Source: Methanoculleus frigidifontis (GTDB taxonomy: Archaea > Halobacteriota > Methanomicrobia > Methanomicrobiales > Methanoculleaceae). From it: a stretch of DNA of 64,000 nt. Both the position numbers and the translations under genes were made by a program. The notes under the pieces were generated by a model, which was given only the letters and a program-made list of their open reading frames with translations, did no database searches and was not told where the DNA came from. The stretch spans positions 281,186 to 345,185 of the forward strand of contig NZ_VCYH01000004.1 of assembly GCF_030464345.1 (NCBI RefSeq), given 5' to 3'. Of the stretch, positions 1 through 8,369 are shown piece by piece (the stretch's first letter is position 1; the number at the start of each line of letters is the position of its first letter).

Positions 1-208
1 CACGGCAGCCGAGCTCGCGGGAGATGTTCGTGCAGTAGGTGAGCGGCGTCTCCCGGCCGGCATACTCACGCAGGTACCAATCGAGCCTGCGAGAGAACTC
101 AGGGTCGGCAGAGATCCGCCGGTAGGTCTCCTCAAGCTCGATCAATGCGCTCATCAGCGTCTCGGGCATGTACTGCCCGCCGTATACTCCGTATCGTCCT
201 GCTTTCAT
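1..208 (-). CDS. trpB: Tryptophan synthase beta chain (TrpB1), N-terminal part, cut by window edge
   Basis: Only the first 69 codons are present; the gene runs off the left edge. The N-terminus (MKAGRYGVYGGQYMPETLM...) is the glycine-rich opening typical of classical TrpB1, which condenses indole with serine in complex with TrpA. Its ATG overlaps the TGA of trpF by 4 bases (ATGA), so the two are translationally coupled. A second, TrpB2-type gene heads the same operon at 4663-6021. trpA would be expected just outside the window. Confidence 0.9.
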   Translation of the reverse strand, partial: MKAGRYGVYGGQYMPETLMSALIELEETYRRISADPEFSRRLDWYLREYAGRETPLTYCTNISRELGCR

Positions 209-777
209 AGGTATGTCGTCCTGCATATCTTCACAAACGCGTGCATGAGCCGGGCGTCCTTGCATCCCGGCGCCGTCTCGACGCCCGAAGAGACGTCGAC
301 GGCATACGGCCGCACCGTTCGTATCGCTTCGGTTACGTTCCGGGAGGTCAGTCCTCCCGCGAGGATGACCGGCACCGGCGAGGATGCCACGCACCGTCTG
401 GCGTATTCGCGGTCGAATGCCCGTCCGGTGCCCCGGCTGCCGTCGACGACCACCCCGTCGCAGTCGTCCCGGAGAGCGTCGCCGGGCGCAAGCATCCGGA
501 GAACCCGCACCGATGCACCGCAGGGAAGATCGAGATCGCCCCCGATCTGCACCGCATCCGGCCGTGAGGCGAGGATCTCTGCGAGGTCTTCATTCCGGTC
601 GGTCGATGTGACGGCGACCGTGGTCACGAACGGCGAAACCGCCGCAAATATCTCCCGCGCCCGTTCCGGCGTCACCGACCGCGGAGACGGGCTCTTCATC
701 ACCACTCCGACGGCGTCGGCTCCCGCCGCTACGGCGCCGCGGGCGTCCCGGGCGGTGGTGACCCCGCAGATCTTCAC
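205..777 (-). CDS. trpF: Phosphoribosylanthranilate isomerase
   Basis: Third step of tryptophan synthesis: an Amadori rearrangement of phosphoribosylanthranilate to CdRP. The protein begins [12 protein letters not shown], where VKICG is the family's opening strand with the catalytic Cys, and closes with DVSSGVE, the phosphate-binding end of the TIM barrel. I start it at the GTG at 777, which overlaps the trpC stop as GTGA; a longer reading upstream would only run inside trpC. At 190 residues it is slightly short for the family (about 200). The usual QLHG strand reads QIGG here. Confidence 0.93.
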   Translation of the reverse strand: MKICGVTTARDARGAVAAGADAVGVVMKSPSPRSVTPERAREIFAAVSPFVTTVAVTSTDRNEDLAEILASRPDAVQIGGDLDLPCGASVRVLRMLAPGDALRDDCDGVVVDGSRGTGRAFDREYARRCVASSPVPVILAGGLTSRNVTEAIRTVRPYAVDVSSGVETAPGCKDARLMHAFVKICRTTYL

Positions 778-1532
778 GCGAATACGAATCCCTCCAGTCT
801 CTTTCGGCGATCCCGGGCCGACATTATGGCGGAGCCGATCAGGAATGCATCGCAGTGCCGCCGGAGGTTCCTGACATCGTACGGCCAGACGATCCCGCTC
901 TCGGAGACCACCAGCCTTCCCTCGTCGCGTGCCGCCTCCGCAAGGCGGGTCGTGGTCGAGAGATCGATCGTGAGCGTCCCGAGATCGCGGTTGTTGATCC
1001 CGATGAGGCTTGTCTCGGTGGCGAGGGCACATTCCATCTCGCTCTGGTCGCGAACCTCGACGAGCGGCTCAAGGCCGAGCGAATGTGCCTCCTCGACGAA
1101 GGCAGCGAGACGACACCCGAGCACCCGGGTGATGAGGAGGACGGCATCGGCGCCGAGTACCCGGCTCTCAGCGAGCTGGCGTTCGTCGATGATGAAGTCC
1201 TTCCGGAGGATCGGCACCGATACCGCACGCCGTGCCCGGATGAGGAGCTCGGTGCTCCCCCCGAAGAACGTGGGTTCGGTGAGCACCGAGAGCCCGACGG
1301 CTCCCGCGGCGGCGAACTCGCGGGCGATATCTTCGGGGGCGGAGCCATCGTGGATCCTGCCGCGCGACGGAGAGGCGTACTTCACCTCGGCGATGATCGC
1401 GTTCTTCTCCCGGCACCCCCGTATCGCCGCACAAAGACTTCGGTGCGGCAGCTTCGCGGGATCGACGGCAGGAAGAGCCTCGAGGCTGCCGATGCGTTCG
1501 CCGGTGGATCTGATGATCTCATCGAGGATCAT
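774..1532 (-). CDS. trpC: Indole-3-glycerol-phosphate synthase
   Basis: Cyclises CdRP to indole-3-glycerol phosphate. Family motifs in order: [10 protein letters not shown] near residue 50 (catalytic Lys), RKDFIID near 110 (second Lys), [16 protein letters not shown] near 175 and SESGI near 210. At 252 aa it has normal length for a single-domain TrpC, with no fusion to TrpF. Its ATG overlaps the trpD stop by 4 bases and its TGA overlaps the trpF GTG, so it lies inside a coupled operon. Confidence 0.97.
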   Translation of the reverse strand: MILDEIIRSTGERIGSLEALPAVDPAKLPHRSLCAAIRGCREKNAIIAEVKYASPSRGRIHDGSAPEDIAREFAAAGAVGLSVLTEPTFFGGSTELLIRARRAVSVPILRKDFIIDERQLAESRVLGADAVLLITRVLGCRLAAFVEEAHSLGLEPLVEVRDQSEMECALATETSLIGINNRDLGTLTIDLSTTTRLAEAARDEGRLVVSESGIVWPYDVRNLRRHCDAFLIGSAIMSARDRRKRLEGFVFA

Positions 1533-2545
1533 ACCTCGCCCCCGGTCGCCTCAATCAGGCGGGAGAGCCTCTCCTCAGCCCGCCCGGAGTCGATCGCGTC
1601 CGCGGCCTGGGCAATCCCGTCCGCAAGGCTGGCGGCCTTTCCGCCGAGGTACACGGCCGCGCCCGCGTTGAGGATGACGACGTCGCGTGCAGGGCCAAAA
1701 GCGCCGGCCAGCACCTGGCGGAGGATCCGGGCATTCTCCCGGGAATCGCCCCCGCGTATGGCCACGGCATCCGCCCGCGGGATCCCGAAATCCTCGCAGT
1801 CGATCGTGCTCATCCGGACCCGGCCATCCTCGAGCTCCGCGACGAGCGTCGTTCCCGCCGTCGTGAACTCATCGATCCCGGAACCGTGCACCACCATCGC
1901 CCGCTCAGAACCGAGCAGGGCGAGCACCTCCGCGAGCGTGCCGACGAGCCGCGGGTCGTAGACGCCCATGAGCTGCGCTTCTGCCCCGGCCGGGTTTGCG
2001 AGCGGCCCGAGCAGGTTGAAGAGCGTCCGAATCCCGATCTCCTGCCTGGCGTCGCGGGCGTGAAGCATCGCCGGGTGGTGCACCGGCGCGAACAGGAAAG
2101 CGATCCCCGCCGCCCGGAGCACCCTGCCGATCTCCTCGGGGGGCGTTCCGACACGGACGCCGAGTGCTTCGAGCACGTCTGCGGAACCGCACCTGCTCGA
2201 GACGCTCCGGTTGCCGTGCTTCACCACCGGCACCCCGGCACCCGCAGCGACGAAGGCAGCCGCCGTGCTGATGTTGAAGCTGCCAAACCCGTCACCGCCC
2301 GTGCCGCAGGTATCGACGAGCCTGCCGAGGCCAGGAACCGCAACCGTGCGTGCGGCGCTCCGCATCACGCGGGCAAAGGCCGCGATCTCCGCGGCAGTCT
2401 CCCCCTTCATCCGTATGGCCGTGAGGAAGCTTCCGATCTGCGCCGGGGTTGCTTTCCCTTCAACGATCTCACGCATCACCGCCGTAGCATCGTCGGTAGA
2501 GAGGTCACTGCCGGCGGCGATGTGTGCGATCGCCTCGCGAATCAT
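1529..2545 (-). CDS. trpD: Anthranilate phosphoribosyltransferase
   Basis: Transfers phosphoribose from PRPP to anthranilate. The PRPP-binding GTGGDG motif lies near residue 80, followed by FNISTAAAF and KHGNRSVSS near 110; the all-alpha N-terminal domain precedes them. At 338 aa it is full length and not fused to a TrpG domain, which is separate in this operon. It overlaps trpG and trpC by 4 bases on either side. Confidence 0.97.
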   Translation of the reverse strand: MIREAIAHIAAGSDLSTDDATAVMREIVEGKATPAQIGSFLTAIRMKGETAAEIAAFARVMRSAARTVAVPGLGRLVDTCGTGGDGFGSFNISTAAAFVAAGAGVPVVKHGNRSVSSRCGSADVLEALGVRVGTPPEEIGRVLRAAGIAFLFAPVHHPAMLHARDARQEIGIRTLFNLLGPLANPAGAEAQLMGVYDPRLVGTLAEVLALLGSERAMVVHGSGIDEFTTAGTTLVAELEDGRVRMSTIDCEDFGIPRADAVAIRGGDSRENARILRQVLAGAFGPARDVVILNAGAAVYLGGKAASLADGIAQAADAIDSGRAEERLSRLIEATGGEV

Positions 2546-3123
2546 GCCGCTCCCTCCGGGTACGCGAGGAAGTTCTCCAATATCCGCATTCCGTCCCGGG
2601 TGAGGATACTCTCAGGGTGGAACTGCACCCCTTCGATCGGGTAGACGGTATGCCGGACGCCCATGATCACGCCGTCGTCCATGCTCCGGGCGGTGACCGC
2701 GAGCTCCCGCGGTAGGGTCCCGACATCGAGAATCAGCGAGTGGTAGCGGGTGGCGGTAAGGGGGTCGGCGAGCCCTGCAAAGATGCTTCTGCCGTCATGC
2801 CGGATCGGCGACGTCCTGCCGTGCATCACGCGGCCCGCCCGCACAACCCCGGCACCGAAAGCAAGCCCGATCGCCTGGTGGCCGAGGCAGACGCCGAGCG
2901 TCGGAACAGTCAGGCTCATGGTGGCGAGCACCTGCCGATAGAGGTGGGAGTCCCGGGGGTGGCCGTGTCCCGGCGAGAGCACGATGCGATCGCAGGGGAT
3001 GGCGCGGACCAGCGCGAAAGGCGCATCGCTCTTCACCACGACCGGTTCGGCGCCGAGGGCACCGATCTGCTGGCAGAGGTTGAAGGTGAAGCTGTCGTAG
3101 GTATCGATGACGAGAACCCTCAT
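2542..3123 (-). CDS. trpG: Anthranilate synthase component II (glutamine amidotransferase)
   Basis: Supplies ammonia from glutamine to TrpE. The class I amidotransferase triad is visible: the nucleophile Cys in GVCLGHQA, plus His and Glu in FHPES. The oxyanion strand reads LSPGHG. The start at 3123 ([15 protein letters not shown]) is the ATG that overlaps the trpE TGA. The open frame continues upstream inside trpE, but that part has no family resemblance. The protein is 193 aa. Confidence 0.96.
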   Translation of the reverse strand: MRVLVIDTYDSFTFNLCQQIGALGAEPVVVKSDAPFALVRAIPCDRIVLSPGHGHPRDSHLYRQVLATMSLTVPTLGVCLGHQAIGLAFGAGVVRAGRVMHGRTSPIRHDGRSIFAGLADPLTATRYHSLILDVGTLPRELAVTARSMDDGVIMGVRHTVYPIEGVQFHPESILTRDGMRILENFLAYPEGAA

Positions 3124-4619
3124 ACGCCGCCTCCCGAACCGAGTGCCCGGAGCATGGCCGCCGCCTTCCGCTCCGTCTCGTGCCATTCGCTCTCGGGATC
3201 GGAGTCGGCGACGATCCCGGCCCCGACCTGGATGTATGCCGTATCTCCCCGGACGACGACCGTCCGGATGGTGATGGCCATATCCATCGCGCCCGAAAAC
3301 CCAAGCTGTCCGACGGCGCCGGCATACGGGCCTCGCCTTGTTCCTTCCACCTCGTCGATGAGCTGCATCGCCCGGACCTTCGGGGCGCCGCTGACGGTGC
3401 CTGCAGGGAAACAGGTCTTCAGGGCGTCGAAACAGTCGCACTCCGGCCGGAGCGTTCCGCTGACCGTCGAGACAATATGCTGGACGTGCGAGAACCGCTC
3501 GACGGCCATAAACTCGTCGAGGCGGACGGAACCGTAGGCCGCAACAGAACCGATGTCGTTTCGCGCAAGGTCGACGAGCATGATATGCTCAGCCCGCTCT
3601 TTTTCGTCCGCAAGGAGCTCGGCAGCCAGAAGATCGTCTTCTTCCGGCGTGGCGCCCCGGGGACGAGTCCCCGCTATCGGGACGGTCATCACTCGATCGC
3701 CCTCGACCCGCACCAGCATCTCCGGGCTGCTGCCGATGACCGACATATCCCCGAAGTCGAGGTAATACATATACGGGCTCGGGTTGCCCGACCGGAGCGC
3801 CCGGTAAAGGGCGAAGGGATCGGCCGGAGCCGGCGCCTCGATCCGCCGGGAGATGACGGCCTGGAAGATGTCGCCGGCAAAGATGTGCTCCTTGATCCGG
3901 AGCACCGCCTGCATATACTCTTCCTGTGAGACCGACGATACCGTCCTGACGGAACGGGGCTCCGGGGCGGGTGCTGCCGCCGTCGCGGCCTCGTCCGTCA
4001 GGGATACGATCCGCTCCGCCGTCGCGGCGATCATGCGGCAGGTCTCTTCGTAAACCGCTGCCGGATCGGATTCCTCCGTCAGCAGCGGCGTCCTGATGAC
4101 GAAGACCTCCCGCTCATGGTGATCGACGATAAGGCAGTCCGTTGCGAGCATGAACCGGGACACCGGCATCCCGAGGTCGTCGCGGGCGCACGATCGCATC
4201 GTCGGCACGGTCGAAGAGACGATGTCGTAGGCGAAGTAGCCCACCATCCCACCGAAGAATCGGGGAAGGGCAACCGGTGCAACGGAGAAACGTCCCATGA
4301 CCGATCGGATCAGCGCGACCGGATCGTCCCCGTCGGGTGATGCGGCGATCGCCATCAGCCGCGGATCGCCCGTGAGGGTGACAGATCCGTCGCTTTCGAC
4401 GGAGACGAAGAGCTCCGGGTCGGCGCAGATGAGGGAGTAGCGGGCAACTTTCTCGCTCCCCTCGAGCGACTCGAGCAGGCAGCCGCGATCCGTGCGCAGG
4501 TGCCCGTAGAGCGCCGACGGCGAGCAGCCCGGGAGCGGAACCCTGCAGAAGAGCGGGACAAGCAGGGCGCCACCCCGCTGTCCTGCCGCAGCCTGAAACT
4601 CCGCAGAGGTCAGGTTCAG
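3120..4619 (-). CDS. trpE: Anthranilate synthase component I, probable CTG start
   Basis: Makes anthranilate from chorismate with TrpG. The chorismate-binding domain is intact: PIAGTRPRG, LVDLARNDIG and FPAGTVSGAPK. The first ATG in frame (4355) falls inside the protein. Upstream, the same frame still encodes family sequence, including LLESLEG, the Trp feedback-binding region, and no ATG, GTG or TTG occurs before family homology ends. I place the start at CTG 4619, where CTGA overlaps the stop of a 15-codon mini-ORF exactly as its neighbours overlap. This gives 499 aa, a normal TrpE length. The alternative is a one-base indel near 4620-4660 that separates an ATG at 4663 from the gene. Confidence 0.9.
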   Translation of the reverse strand: MNLTSAEFQAAAGQRGGALLVPLFCRVPLPGCSPSALYGHLRTDRGCLLESLEGSEKVARYSLICADPELFVSVESDGSVTLTGDPRLMAIAASPDGDDPVALIRSVMGRFSVAPVALPRFFGGMVGYFAYDIVSSTVPTMRSCARDDLGMPVSRFMLATDCLIVDHHEREVFVIRTPLLTEESDPAAVYEETCRMIAATAERIVSLTDEAATAAAPAPEPRSVRTVSSVSQEEYMQAVLRIKEHIFAGDIFQAVISRRIEAPAPADPFALYRALRSGNPSPYMYYLDFGDMSVIGSSPEMLVRVEGDRVMTVPIAGTRPRGATPEEDDLLAAELLADEKERAEHIMLVDLARNDIGSVAAYGSVRLDEFMAVERFSHVQHIVSTVSGTLRPECDCFDALKTCFPAGTVSGAPKVRAMQLIDEVEGTRRGPYAGAVGQLGFSGAMDMAITIRTVVVRGDTAYIQVGAGIVADSDPESEWHETERKAAAMLRALGSGGGV

Positions 4620-4663
4620 TTGTGGATAGGGCTCTCTTCGAGCGCCGGCCAGTCCACCGGCAT
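4616..4663 (-). CDS. 15-codon mini-ORF between trpB2 and trpE
   Basis: The ATG at 4663 shares its A with the trpB2 stop (TGATG). The mini-ORF reads [15 protein letters not shown] and stops at a TGA that overlaps the likely CTG start of trpE. It may be a coupling peptide that carries ribosomes from trpB2 to trpE. It may instead be the true 5' end of trpE displaced by a frameshift. It has one tryptophan codon, too few to argue for classical attenuation. Confidence 0.4.
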   Translation of the reverse strand: MPVDWPALEESPIHN

Positions 4664-6021
4664 CACCCCACCACCGGCAGCCGTCCGAGCGATTCCTTGA
4701 TCAGCTCGGCCGGATACTCGTAGTCGATGAGTTTTCCCGCGAAGTAGGCGTCGTAGGACGAGAAGTCGAAGTGGCCGTGCCCCGAGTTGTTGAAGAGGAT
4801 GACCTTCTCCTCACCCGTCTCCCGGCAGCGGAGCGCTTCGTCGACGGCAGTCTTCACGGCATGGGCGGCCTCTGGAGCGACGATGATCCCTTCGGTTCTC
4901 GCAAACAGCACCGCAGCAGCGAAGACCTCGTTCTGGTGATAGGAGGTCGCCCGGACGACGCCGTCGCGGGCAAGCCGTGAGACCAGCGGCGCCGCCCCGT
5001 GGTAGCGCAGGCCGCCGGCATGGATGTCGGGGGGTACGAAGTCGTGCCCGAGCGTGAACATCTTCATAAGCGGCGTCAACCCGGCCACGTCGCCGAAGTC
5101 ATAGGTGTACAGCCCTTTCGTCAGCGTCGGGCAGGCGGCCGGCTCGACGGCGATTATCTCGGTCTCCGGGTGCCTGCCGGTCATCTTGTCGCCGGCGAAC
5201 GGGAACGCGAGCCCTGCGAAGTTCGACCCGCCGCCGACGCACCCGATCACGACGTCCGGGTAGGCGTCCTCGAGCGCAAGCTGTGCCTGTGCTTCCTGCC
5301 CGATGACCGTCTGGTGGAGACAGACATGGTTGAGCACCGACCCGAGCGCGTAGTTGGTGTTCTCGTGGGTCGCGGCGTCTTCGACCGCCTCGGAGATGGC
5401 GATCCCGAGAGAGCCCGGCGTGTCGGGGTCACGTTCCAGCACTGCACGCCCCGAATTCGTCTGCATCGTCGGGCTCGGCAGGCACTCGGCACCGTAGGTC
5501 TGCATCATGATCTTGCGGTAGGGTTTCTGCTCGTAGCTTGTACGGACCATGTAGACCGTGCATTCCATCTCAAAGAGGCTGGTCGCAAACGCAAGGGAAG
5601 ATCCCCACTGTCCCGCGCCGGTCTCGGTGGCGAGACGCTCGATCCCCTCCTGCCGGTTGTAGTAGGCCTGCGGGACGGCGGTGTTCGGTTTGTGAGAACC
5701 GGGCGGACTGACACCTTCCCACTTGAAGTAGATCTTTGCCGGCGTCTTGAGGTGCCGCTCGAGCCGGTGCGCCCGATAGAGAGGGCTCGGCCTCCAGAGC
5801 GTGAGGATCTCGCGCACTTCTTCCGGGATATCGATATAGCGCTCCGTGCTGACCTCCTGCCGGATCAGCTCCATCGGGAAGATGGCGTGGAGGTCGTCAG
5901 GGGTGACCGGCTTGCCGGTGGCCGGGTGAAGTACAGGATCCATCGGCCGTGGCAGGTCCGCCTGGATGTTATACCATCGCTTCGGCATCTCCCCCTCGTC
6001 CAGGAGAACCTTTGTCTGCAT
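4663..6021 (-). CDS. trpB2: TrpB2-type tryptophan synthase beta-like protein
   Basis: PLP enzyme of the beta family; the Schiff-base lysine lies in GSHKPN near residue 110 and the phosphate loop is GGGSNF. The 452-residue length and N-terminal extension (WYNIQADLP...) mark it as TrpB2, the longer paralogue common in archaea, which does not form the standard complex with TrpA. It is the first gene of the operon, while a classical TrpB1 is at the far end. The promoter lies immediately upstream, and the mRNA may be nearly leaderless. Confidence 0.95.
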   Translation of the reverse strand: MQTKVLLDEGEMPKRWYNIQADLPRPMDPVLHPATGKPVTPDDLHAIFPMELIRQEVSTERYIDIPEEVREILTLWRPSPLYRAHRLERHLKTPAKIYFKWEGVSPPGSHKPNTAVPQAYYNRQEGIERLATETGAGQWGSSLAFATSLFEMECTVYMVRTSYEQKPYRKIMMQTYGAECLPSPTMQTNSGRAVLERDPDTPGSLGIAISEAVEDAATHENTNYALGSVLNHVCLHQTVIGQEAQAQLALEDAYPDVVIGCVGGGSNFAGLAFPFAGDKMTGRHPETEIIAVEPAACPTLTKGLYTYDFGDVAGLTPLMKMFTLGHDFVPPDIHAGGLRYHGAAPLVSRLARDGVVRATSYHQNEVFAAAVLFARTEGIIVAPEAAHAVKTAVDEALRCRETGEEKVILFNNSGHGHFDFSSYDAYFAGKLIDYEYPAELIKESLGRLPVVG

Positions 6022-6080
6022 AGATCACTGTATGCCATGTACATTAATATACGTTGTGGTGCACATATGTCATTTGAAGT
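6022..6080 (-). promoter_or_regulatory. trp operon promoter with TGTACA box
   Basis: On the minus strand a TATA-like TATATTAA lies at about 6045-6052, roughly 25 bases before the trpB2 ATG, which predicts a very short leader. TGTACA at 6038-6043 lies between the TATA element and the predicted start site, with a related TGCACA at 6060-6065. TGTACA is the core of the TRP boxes bound by TrpY in Methanothermobacter. Use of the same signal here is inference, and no TrpY gene is in the window. Confidence 0.5.
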
Positions 6081-6150
6081 ATCTGAACAGGCGGACTCCG
6101 GAGACCTGCCGGCCGACCGCTCCACGCCTCGCGCCCGGGACAGTGCCGAA

Positions 6151-6167
6151 GGGTATAACATATACCC
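6151..6167. repeat. Perfect palindrome GGGTATA-N3-TATACCC upstream of 6184 gene
   Basis: Seven-base arms around ACA end 16 bases before the ATG at 6184. The arms contain TATA-like sequence, so this may be a TATA element inside an operator, or a short hairpin at the mRNA start. Confidence 0.5.
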
Positions 6168-6183
6168 CCGATAACAGGGAGCG

Positions 6184-6747
6184 ATGTTCGTCCTCGCCCA
6201 CCTCGTCGCAGGACTACTCATAGGACTGACCTTCTGGAAGATCTCGGGCGATCGGCGTGCGGTCATCGTCGGCGCCGTCGGAGGCGTACTCTCCGACGTC
6301 ATCGACAAACCGCTCGGGCACATCTTCCTGAAAGGCAGCGTGGACTACGGCAGGATCTACTTCCACGGCCTTGCCGTCCTGCTCGTGCTGCTGATCCTGG
6401 GGCTCGTCCTCTGGCGCTACCGTGGAGTCGTCCTCGGCATCGTGCTCGCAGCCGCCGTCTTTTCCCACCAGATCATGGACGGGATGTGGCGTCACCCCAT
6501 CGAGTGGTACTGGCCACTGCTCGGGGCGTATCCGAAACACCTCTATACCGACTACTTCTGGAACGCATTCTGGCGCGAGATCTCCCAGCCGTCCGAGTGG
6601 GTCTTCTTCGTAGCGGCCGCCGGCATCCTCGGCTACTTCTACCACCGCGAGCTGCGGGAACTCCTCGCACGATGCCCCGTGCGCCCGCTCCGCAGGCTGA
6701 TCCGCGGCATCGCCGCACGTTTTACCGCACCGCACTCGGGCCGGTGA
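6184..6747 (+). CDS. Membrane-bound metal-dependent hydrolase (YdjM/DUF457 family)
   Basis: The 187-aa protein has about four hydrophobic segments. It has the family pattern of short His/Asp motifs near membrane ends: MFVLAHLVAG at the start, DVIDKPLGH near residue 40, FHG near 60 and SHQIMDG near 100. These match the LexA-regulated inner-membrane hydrolase family. Substrate is unknown. It stands alone between the trp operon, which is divergent, and the GerW module. A palindrome covers its promoter. Confidence 0.8.
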   Translation: MFVLAHLVAGLLIGLTFWKISGDRRAVIVGAVGGVLSDVIDKPLGHIFLKGSVDYGRIYFHGLAVLLVLLILGLVLWRYRGVVLGIVLAAAVFSHQIMDGMWRHPIEWYWPLLGAYPKHLYTDYFWNAFWREISQPSEWVFFVAAAGILGYFYHRELRELLARCPVRPLRRLIRGIAARFTAPHSGR

Positions 6748-6813
6748 CCGGGACAGGGGAACCGCTGCTCCAGATCCCGCGAACAGGCGGAAAAGACCAT
6801 CCGGTCACCCCAA

Positions 6814-6827
6814 CGGTTATATACGAT
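6814..6827 (+). promoter_or_regulatory. TATA box of the GerW module
   Basis: GGTTATATACG fits an archaeal TATA element. It lies about 35 bases before the ATG at 6856, leaving a leader of about 10 bases. Confidence 0.5.
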
Positions 6828-6855
6828 ACCTGAGACTGGTAGATGTGGTGAAGAC

Positions 6856-7308
6856 ATGACTGGCGAATCAATGCTGCAGTTGACCGTCGACCAGCTCGGC
6901 AAAATGCTCTGTGCAAGCACCGTCATCGGTGCACCGATCGAGGCCGGCGACCGGGTGATACTCCCGGTGGCCGAATTCGGGTTCGGATTCGGTGCAGGAG
7001 AGGGGAGCGGAGGAAAAACCGAAGCAGAGAAGAGTGGGGGAGCCGGCACAGGCGGAGGCGGGAGTGTCTCCGTCGTGGCGCTCGTGATCATCCACAGAAG
7101 TGTCACCGGCCCCGAGGGTGTTCAGGTCATCTCGCTCAAGAAGAAGAGCGAACTTTCGGAGGTGATCACCACACTCGGCGAGACCGTCGGCCCGCACATC
7201 GGGAAAGCGATGGAGAAAGGCTCCGAGATGATGATGAAACGCCAGAAAGAAGCAGAACCTGCCGGAGAATCCAAAGAGATCCGGGTCAAGGGTGAAGGAG
7301 AACTGTAG
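6856..7308 (+). CDS. GerW/YtfJ-family protein
   Basis: A 150-aa protein with the GerW layout: VIGAPIEAGDRVILPVAEFGFGFG near residues 28-48, a glycine-rich linker, then GGGGSVSVVALVIIH near 70-85. A lysine-rich helical C-terminus follows. In Bacillus the homologue (YtfJ/GerW) is a spore germination protein; archaea make no spores, so its role here is unknown. The next gene encodes a DUF2953 protein, the same pairing as ytfI-ytfJ, and a third small gene repeats the GerW core. Confidence 0.85.
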   Translation: MTGESMLQLTVDQLGKMLCASTVIGAPIEAGDRVILPVAEFGFGFGAGEGSGGKTEAEKSGGAGTGGGGSVSVVALVIIHRSVTGPEGVQVISLKKKSELSEVITTLGETVGPHIGKAMEKGSEMMMKRQKEAEPAGESKEIRVKGEGEL

Positions 7309-7331
7309 GTTCCCCGCCCACCTCTTCTTGT

Positions 7332-8000
7332 ATGGCCGCATCGCTCCTCCTTGTCATCCTGCTGATTGTTGCGCTCCTCATACTCGGTTTCATCGTCGCA
7401 CTCTACCTTGTCCCTGTCGCGACGACGATCGCGATCGAGAAGACCGGCGAAGTCCTGCTGCTGCTCGGGACGGTCGTCTGGGGCATCTTCGGCGTGCGGT
7501 TTCGGGTTCTCGATGAGGAGCGGACGGTCGAGGTGCTGCTCGCCGGGCGTGCGGTGCTGAAACGCGACCTTGCGGCAATCGCCGAGGAGGAGAAGCCGGA
7601 GGAGGTGCCAAAAGAGCGGCCGCCTCTCCGTATCGGAGAGTACGTCGGTGCCGGCACCGATCTCTGGCCGTACATCCGCCGGGTAATCGATGCGTTTCTG
7701 CGATCGCTCTCGCTTAAGCGGTGCATCGGAGAGGTCACGCTCGGCCTTGCGAGCCCCGCAGCGACGGGGCGGATCTACGGCTATATGACCGCTCTCCGCT
7801 ACGCACTCTGGCCGGTGGAGCGGATCGATCTCGTCATGCATCCGGTCTTCGGCGATGAGATCCTCGAAGGGAAGGTGGACGTACAGGTGAATATCGAGCG
7901 GCCGCTGACGATCCTCATACCGATCGTCGCGGCGCTGATGCACAAAACGGTCCGGGACCGGTTGAGGGTGCTCTCAGGGAGAGGTGCGGCCGGTGCGTAG
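7332..8000 (+). CDS. DUF2953 membrane-anchored protein (YtfI-like)
   Basis: The 222-aa protein has one long N-terminal hydrophobic segment (about residues 4-30), a short hydrophobic patch near 38-50, a charged linker rich in Glu and Pro, and a C-terminal domain. That domain contains LGLASPAATGRIYGY and the VHPVFGDEILEGKVDVQ-like region typical of DUF2953. It starts 23 bases after the gerW-like gene. Function is unknown; the conserved pairing suggests the two proteins act together at the membrane. Confidence 0.82.
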   Translation: MAASLLLVILLIVALLILGFIVALYLVPVATTIAIEKTGEVLLLLGTVVWGIFGVRFRVLDEERTVEVLLAGRAVLKRDLAAIAEEEKPEEVPKERPPLRIGEYVGAGTDLWPYIRRVIDAFLRSLSLKRCIGEVTLGLASPAATGRIYGYMTALRYALWPVERIDLVMHPVFGDEILEGKVDVQVNIERPLTILIPIVAALMHKTVRDRLRVLSGRGAAGA

Positions 8001-8277
8001 CCGCGGAACGCCGGGGTATTCCCGGGAACTCGTGGCCGGGGGGATGCGGACGGTCGACGACCGCTGCATCATTCCGGTCGTCAGCCTCTCGACGATCACC
8101 GGGTGCGCCGGCGGCTACGTCTCGGTCGTCCCGGTCGCCCTCATCGTTATCGACGACGGTGTGGAGGAGATCGTGTATCTCTCCGCGGAGAGCGCCTCGG
8201 AAGAACTCCGGTGCGGGATTGAAGCTCTCTGCACCGAGGTTGTCCGCACGAGCGCGCGCCCATCCGACTCGCCGTGA
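7993..8277 (+). CDS. Small protein repeating the GerW core
   Basis: I start it at GTG 7993, 8 bases after a GGGAGAGG ribosome site, overlapping the DUF2953 stop; GTG 7984 is an alternative. The 94-aa product reads GGMRTVDDRCIIPVVSLS...GGYVSVVPVALIVIDD, following the GerW pattern of a turn, IPV strand, glycine pair and hydrophobic strand, but without the lysine-rich tail. I infer a minimal GerW-like domain. Its position in the same operon supports a role with the two upstream genes. Confidence 0.6.
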   Translation: MRSRGTPGYSRELVAGGMRTVDDRCIIPVVSLSTITGCAGGYVSVVPVALIVIDDGVEEIVYLSAESASEELRCGIEALCTEVVRTSARPSDSP

Positions 8278-8303
8278 CGAAGATAGCTCTTCTTTGCCGT
8301 CAC
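8274..8303. terminator. Hairpin between convergent genes
   Basis: GTGACGAAG and a CTT...CGTCAC arm can pair between the stop of the small GerW-like gene and the convergent ABC permease end. The terminator role is inferred. Confidence 0.3.
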
Positions 8304-8369
8304 CGGTAGAGCAGGATACTCTCGGAGCGTACAACGGTGCGCTCGACAAAAGCGGGGAGGAGAGGTCAC

